A stretch of 15,031 nt of DNA from Anaerolineae bacterium. Its GTDB lineage: Bacteria > Chloroflexota > Anaerolineae > B4-G1 > SLSP01. Below, in pieces: positions 12,776-15,031 of the stretch; within the stretch, counting starts at the first letter, position 1, and each line of letters starts with the position of its first letter. The notes below the pieces were generated by a model. The model was not told the DNA's origin and searched no databases. It saw only the letters and a program-made list of their open reading frames with translations. The translations under genes were made by a program, and so were the position numbers. The DNA lies in NCBI GenBank assembly GCA_018055515.1, contig JAGPHL010000048.1:1-15031 (forward strand), read 5' to 3'.

Positions 12776-15031
12776 TTAACTCTTAGGCGCTTCGCTGCTG
12801 CTTAACGCGGGCAAAGACACGGTAAAGACACTGCCTTTCTTTTCGACACTGTGAACGCTGACGGTGCCGCCATGCATTTCCACGAGGTACCGGGTAATCG
12901 CCAGTCCCAATCCTGTGCCCTCAGCCCGACGTCTGGCCGAGCCGTCTACTTGCTGGAATTTCTCGAAGATTTTTTCCATCTGGTCGCCGGCGATGCCGAT
13001 GCCGGTGTCTTTGACGCTGATGCAGACACGGTCATCCTGACGATACGCGCGCACCTGGATGCTGCCGTGGTCGGTGAATTTCACCGCGTTGCTCAGCAGG
13101 TTGTTGAGGATCTGATTCAACCGGATGCGATCCCCGGACACGAGCGGCAGGTTGGCCTCGGCCTCAATGCTGAGCTCAACCTGATTCTCCTTGTGGTATT
13201 TGCGGAGTAATCCGAGACCGCTGGAGCGCATCTCATCCAGAATCTGCTCCACCTCCACCGGTTCCATCTTGAGGGTCATGCGACCCGATTCGATCTTGGC
13301 CAGGTCCAGGATGTCGTTGATCATGGCGAGCAGGTGTTGGCCGTTTTCATAGATGGCCTGAATGTCCTCAAGGGTTTCTGGAGCCATTTCCCCGTCAATG
13401 CCCATCAGCATGACTTCAGCATAGCCAATGATGGAGTTGAGCGGGGTGCGCAGCTCATGGCTCATGTTGGCCAGGAACTCACTCTTCATGCGATCCATTT
13501 CGCGCAGCCGTTCTGCGGCGCGCTGGAGTTCTTCAAAGTAGCGTGCATTTTGGAGCGCGGCAGCGAGTTGTCCCGCCAGGGTGCGGAACACGTCGAGGTC
13601 GGCTTCGGTGAAGTGGTTAGGGCGGTTGTGTTGCACGTCGAGGACGCCAAGCGTTTTCCCGCTCAGGACCAGGGGCACTGCGATCTCAGAGCGCGTCTCT
13701 GGCAGCAGCGGGTTGAGTATGAAATCGGGCGAGGCAGTCGTGTCGGCCACCAACAGCGGCGTCTGCGTACGTGCGGCGCGCGCTACCAGGCTTTTCTTTG
13801 CTTCCAGCTGGAGGCGATGGCCTTGGGCGAGCATGGTCTTGCCCACCTCGCCATAGCCGGCGGCCAGCAGCAGCTCATGGGTAGTTTCGTCCAGGGTGTA
13901 GAAGTGGACATGGTAGAGATCAAAGCGCTCTTTGATGAGCGTTACCACCTGGCGCAGCAACATCTGCGGATCGAGGAGGGTGGTGGCCTGAGCGGAAATA
14001 TCCGCCGCCGTGCGCAGTTGGGTGGTCATCCGCACGCGCTCCTCTTCGGCCCATTTACGGGCGGTGATGTCACGGATGATGGAGACGAATCCGGTAGGCG
14101 CGCCATTCATGTCACGCAGGAGCGCCGCGCTCGTCTCAGCCTCAAATTCGCTTCCGTCGTGACGGACCATGCGGCATTCGGTGGTCTGGCTGGCGCCGGC
14201 TTCCAACGCTTGCCGGACGTTCTCAGCGGCCTTGGACCAAAAGGGGCGAGCAAAGAGCTGCATAGAGCTGCGTCCCAACAGCTCCTCGCGACGATGGTAG
14301 CCGTAAAGTCGCAGCATCGCCTCGTTCAAATCCTCAATCGTGCCGATCATGTTGGTGACGGTGATCCCTTCAGTCATTGCGTCAAACATGGCGCGGATTT
14401 TCTCCGCCGCCTCCCGTTGCGCCCTCTCTGCCTGACGTTGCTGTCCGAAGAGTTGCGCGCCCTGGAAAGCGTTGGCGATTTGACTGGCCAGCGTGCGGTA
14501 GACATCCAGGTCTGATTCGGTGAAGTAGTTTGTTTCGCTGGCCTGGACGTCAAGGATCCCTATGAGCTGCTCGCCGATCATGGCGGGCACTGCTACCTCA
14601 GCCCGTGTGTCGGGCAAGAGCAGGTTGGGCATGAAGTCTGGATCCTGCGTCACGTCATTTGCCAGGGTGATTTGTCGGCTGCGCGCCGCTCGCGCCACGA
14701 GGCTCTGTTCCTGATCCAGGTCAATCTTGAAGCCTTGCTGTTGCATGATTTGCCCAACCTGACCATAGCCGGCGCGCAGGGTCAGCTCGTGTCGGTCCGC
14801 ATCCATGAGATAGAACTGGACGTGGTAAAGGTTGAACCGTTCTTTCAGCAACGGCACCACTTTCTTGAGCAGCTCGTCGGTGTCCAGAATGGAACTGACC
14901 TGGGCCGAGATCTCCGCCGCGGTTTTCAACTGGGTGACGAACCGTTCCCGCTGGGTCTCTGCCCATTTGCGTTCGGTGATGTCACGGACAATGGTCAGGG
15001 CCTGATTGGCGCCAGCGCGGCTCATGCGGGC
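12776..15031 (-). CDS. PAS/GAF sensor histidine kinase (5' end outside window)
   Basis: The reading frame is open to the right edge, so the N-terminus is missing; the Met at 15025 lies inside a PAS-associated tail and is not a credible start. Numbered from there: end of a PAS domain (DITERKWAE, 15-23), GAF1 (about 32-195), PAS (about 208-325), GAF2 (about 335-499), a short coiled region, HisKA with phospho-acceptor His523 (MSHELRTPLN), and HATPase_c with N-box Asn646, G1 DTGIGI (673-678), F-box FEKFQQVD and G2 GTGLGLAI (703-710). All kinase motifs are intact. No membrane span appears in the visible 750 residues, so it is probably cytoplasmic. No receiver is attached, so it likely phosphorylates receivers encoded downstream. 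It is the first visible gene of the operon; the promoter lies beyond the window. Confidence 0.93.
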   Translation of the reverse strand, partial: ARMSRAGANQALTIVRDITERKWAETQRERFVTQLKTAAEISAQVSSILDTDELLKKVVPLLKERFNLYHVQFYLMDADRHELTLRAGYGQVGQIMQQQGFKIDLDQEQSLVARAARSRQITLANDVTQDPDFMPNLLLPDTRAEVAVPAMIGEQLIGILDVQASETNYFTESDLDVYRTLASQIANAFQGAQLFGQQRQAERAQREAAEKIRAMFDAMTEGITVTNMIGTIEDLNEAMLRLYGYHRREELLGRSSMQLFARPFWSKAAENVRQALEAGASQTTECRMVRHDGSEFEAETSAALLRDMNGAPTGFVSIIRDITARKWAEEERVRMTTQLRTAADISAQATTLLDPQMLLRQVVTLIKERFDLYHVHFYTLDETTHELLLAAGYGEVGKTMLAQGHRLQLEAKKSLVARAARTQTPLLVADTTASPDFILNPLLPETRSEIAVPLVLSGKTLGVLDVQHNRPNHFTEADLDVFRTLAGQLAAALQNARYFEELQRAAERLREMDRMKSEFLANMSHELRTPLNSIIGYAEVMLMGIDGEMAPETLEDIQAIYENGQHLLAMINDILDLAKIESGRMTLKMEPVEVEQILDEMRSSGLGLLRKYHKENQVELSIEAEANLPLVSGDRIRLNQILNNLLSNAVKFTDHGSIQVRAYRQDDRVCISVKDTGIGIAGDQMEKIFEKFQQVDGSARRRAEGTGLGLAITRYLVEMHGGTVSVHSVEKKGSVFTVSLPALSSSEAPKS
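13529..14998 (-). repeat. duplicated PAS-end/GAF module inside the histidine kinase
   Basis: Residues about 10-195 and 314-499 (numbered from Met at 15025; nucleotides 14441-14998 and 13529-14086) align with a constant offset of 304 residues and no gap that I can see. Matching blocks are RDITERKWAE/RDITARKWAE, KERFNLYHVQFY/KERFDLYHVHFY, SLVARAARS/SLVARAART, RAEVAVP/RSEIAVP and DLDVYRTLASQ/DLDVFRTLAGQ. The DNA has diverged, so this is an old tandem domain duplication and not a recent nucleotide repeat. Confidence 0.8.

Noticed and set aside
13334..14515. Open frame of 393 codons on the + strand across the histidine kinase
   Set aside because: The minus-strand frame has intact GAF, PAS, HisKA and HATPase motifs; the + strand product has none. 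The antisense frame is long only because of codon bias.
15023..15025. ATG at 15025 as true start of the histidine kinase
   Set aside because: The frame stays open to the window edge, and the residues after this Met are the end of a PAS-associated segment, so the gene continues outside.
1..15031. CRISPR arrays, tRNA genes, insertion sequences or attachment sites
   Set aside because: No regularly spaced repeats, cloverleaf-like sequences, transposase motifs or flanking inverted repeats were seen on either strand.

Overview
The window reads as a GC-rich bacterial chromosome segment (about 60% G+C by eye). Multi-GAF sensor kinases, receiver fusions, a permease-GldG fusion with a DUF4340 partner, and the style of the threonine-synthase-like protein suggest Chloroflexota (Anaerolineae-like). 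This is inference from gene style; no database search was possible. There are no signs of mobile elements, CRISPR arrays or tRNAs.

Left part (1-5760). The window opens inside the 3' end of a 5S rRNA on the + strand, followed by a strong rho-independent terminator, so an rRNA operon ends here. A convergent RNase HI gene (rnhA) follows on the minus strand. A tightly coupled three-gene + strand operon comes next: a GldA-type ABC ATPase, an ABC-2 permease fused to a GldG-like auxiliary domain (982 aa), and a DUF4340 protein. The genes overlap by ATGA junctions and the operon ends at a 14-bp perfect hairpin with a short T run.

Middle (5779-7816). A DegV/FakB-type fatty-acid-binding protein gene (minus) is divergent from an ECF sigma factor gene (+). 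The sigma gene is followed 3 nt later by a small single-pass membrane protein that may be its partner.

Right part (7825-15031, all minus strand). Six genes form one compact signalling operon that enters from beyond the right edge. In transcription order they are: a PAS/GAF sensor histidine kinase (N-terminus outside the window); a receiver-class III nucleotide cyclase, predicted to make cAMP; a threonine-synthase-like PLP enzyme fused to two receiver domains; two stand-alone receivers; and a GNAT acetyltransferase with a GTG start. Neighbouring genes overlap or lie within 14 nt. The operon encodes one visible transmitter histidine and five receiver domains, all with an intact phospho-acceptor Asp, but no DNA-binding output domain. 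The visible outputs are enzymatic: cyclic nucleotide synthesis, a PLP reaction on an amino acid, and acetyl transfer. The working hypothesis is a phosphorelay that controls metabolism and second messengers directly. The PLP enzyme-REC-REC fusion is the most unusual item in the window.
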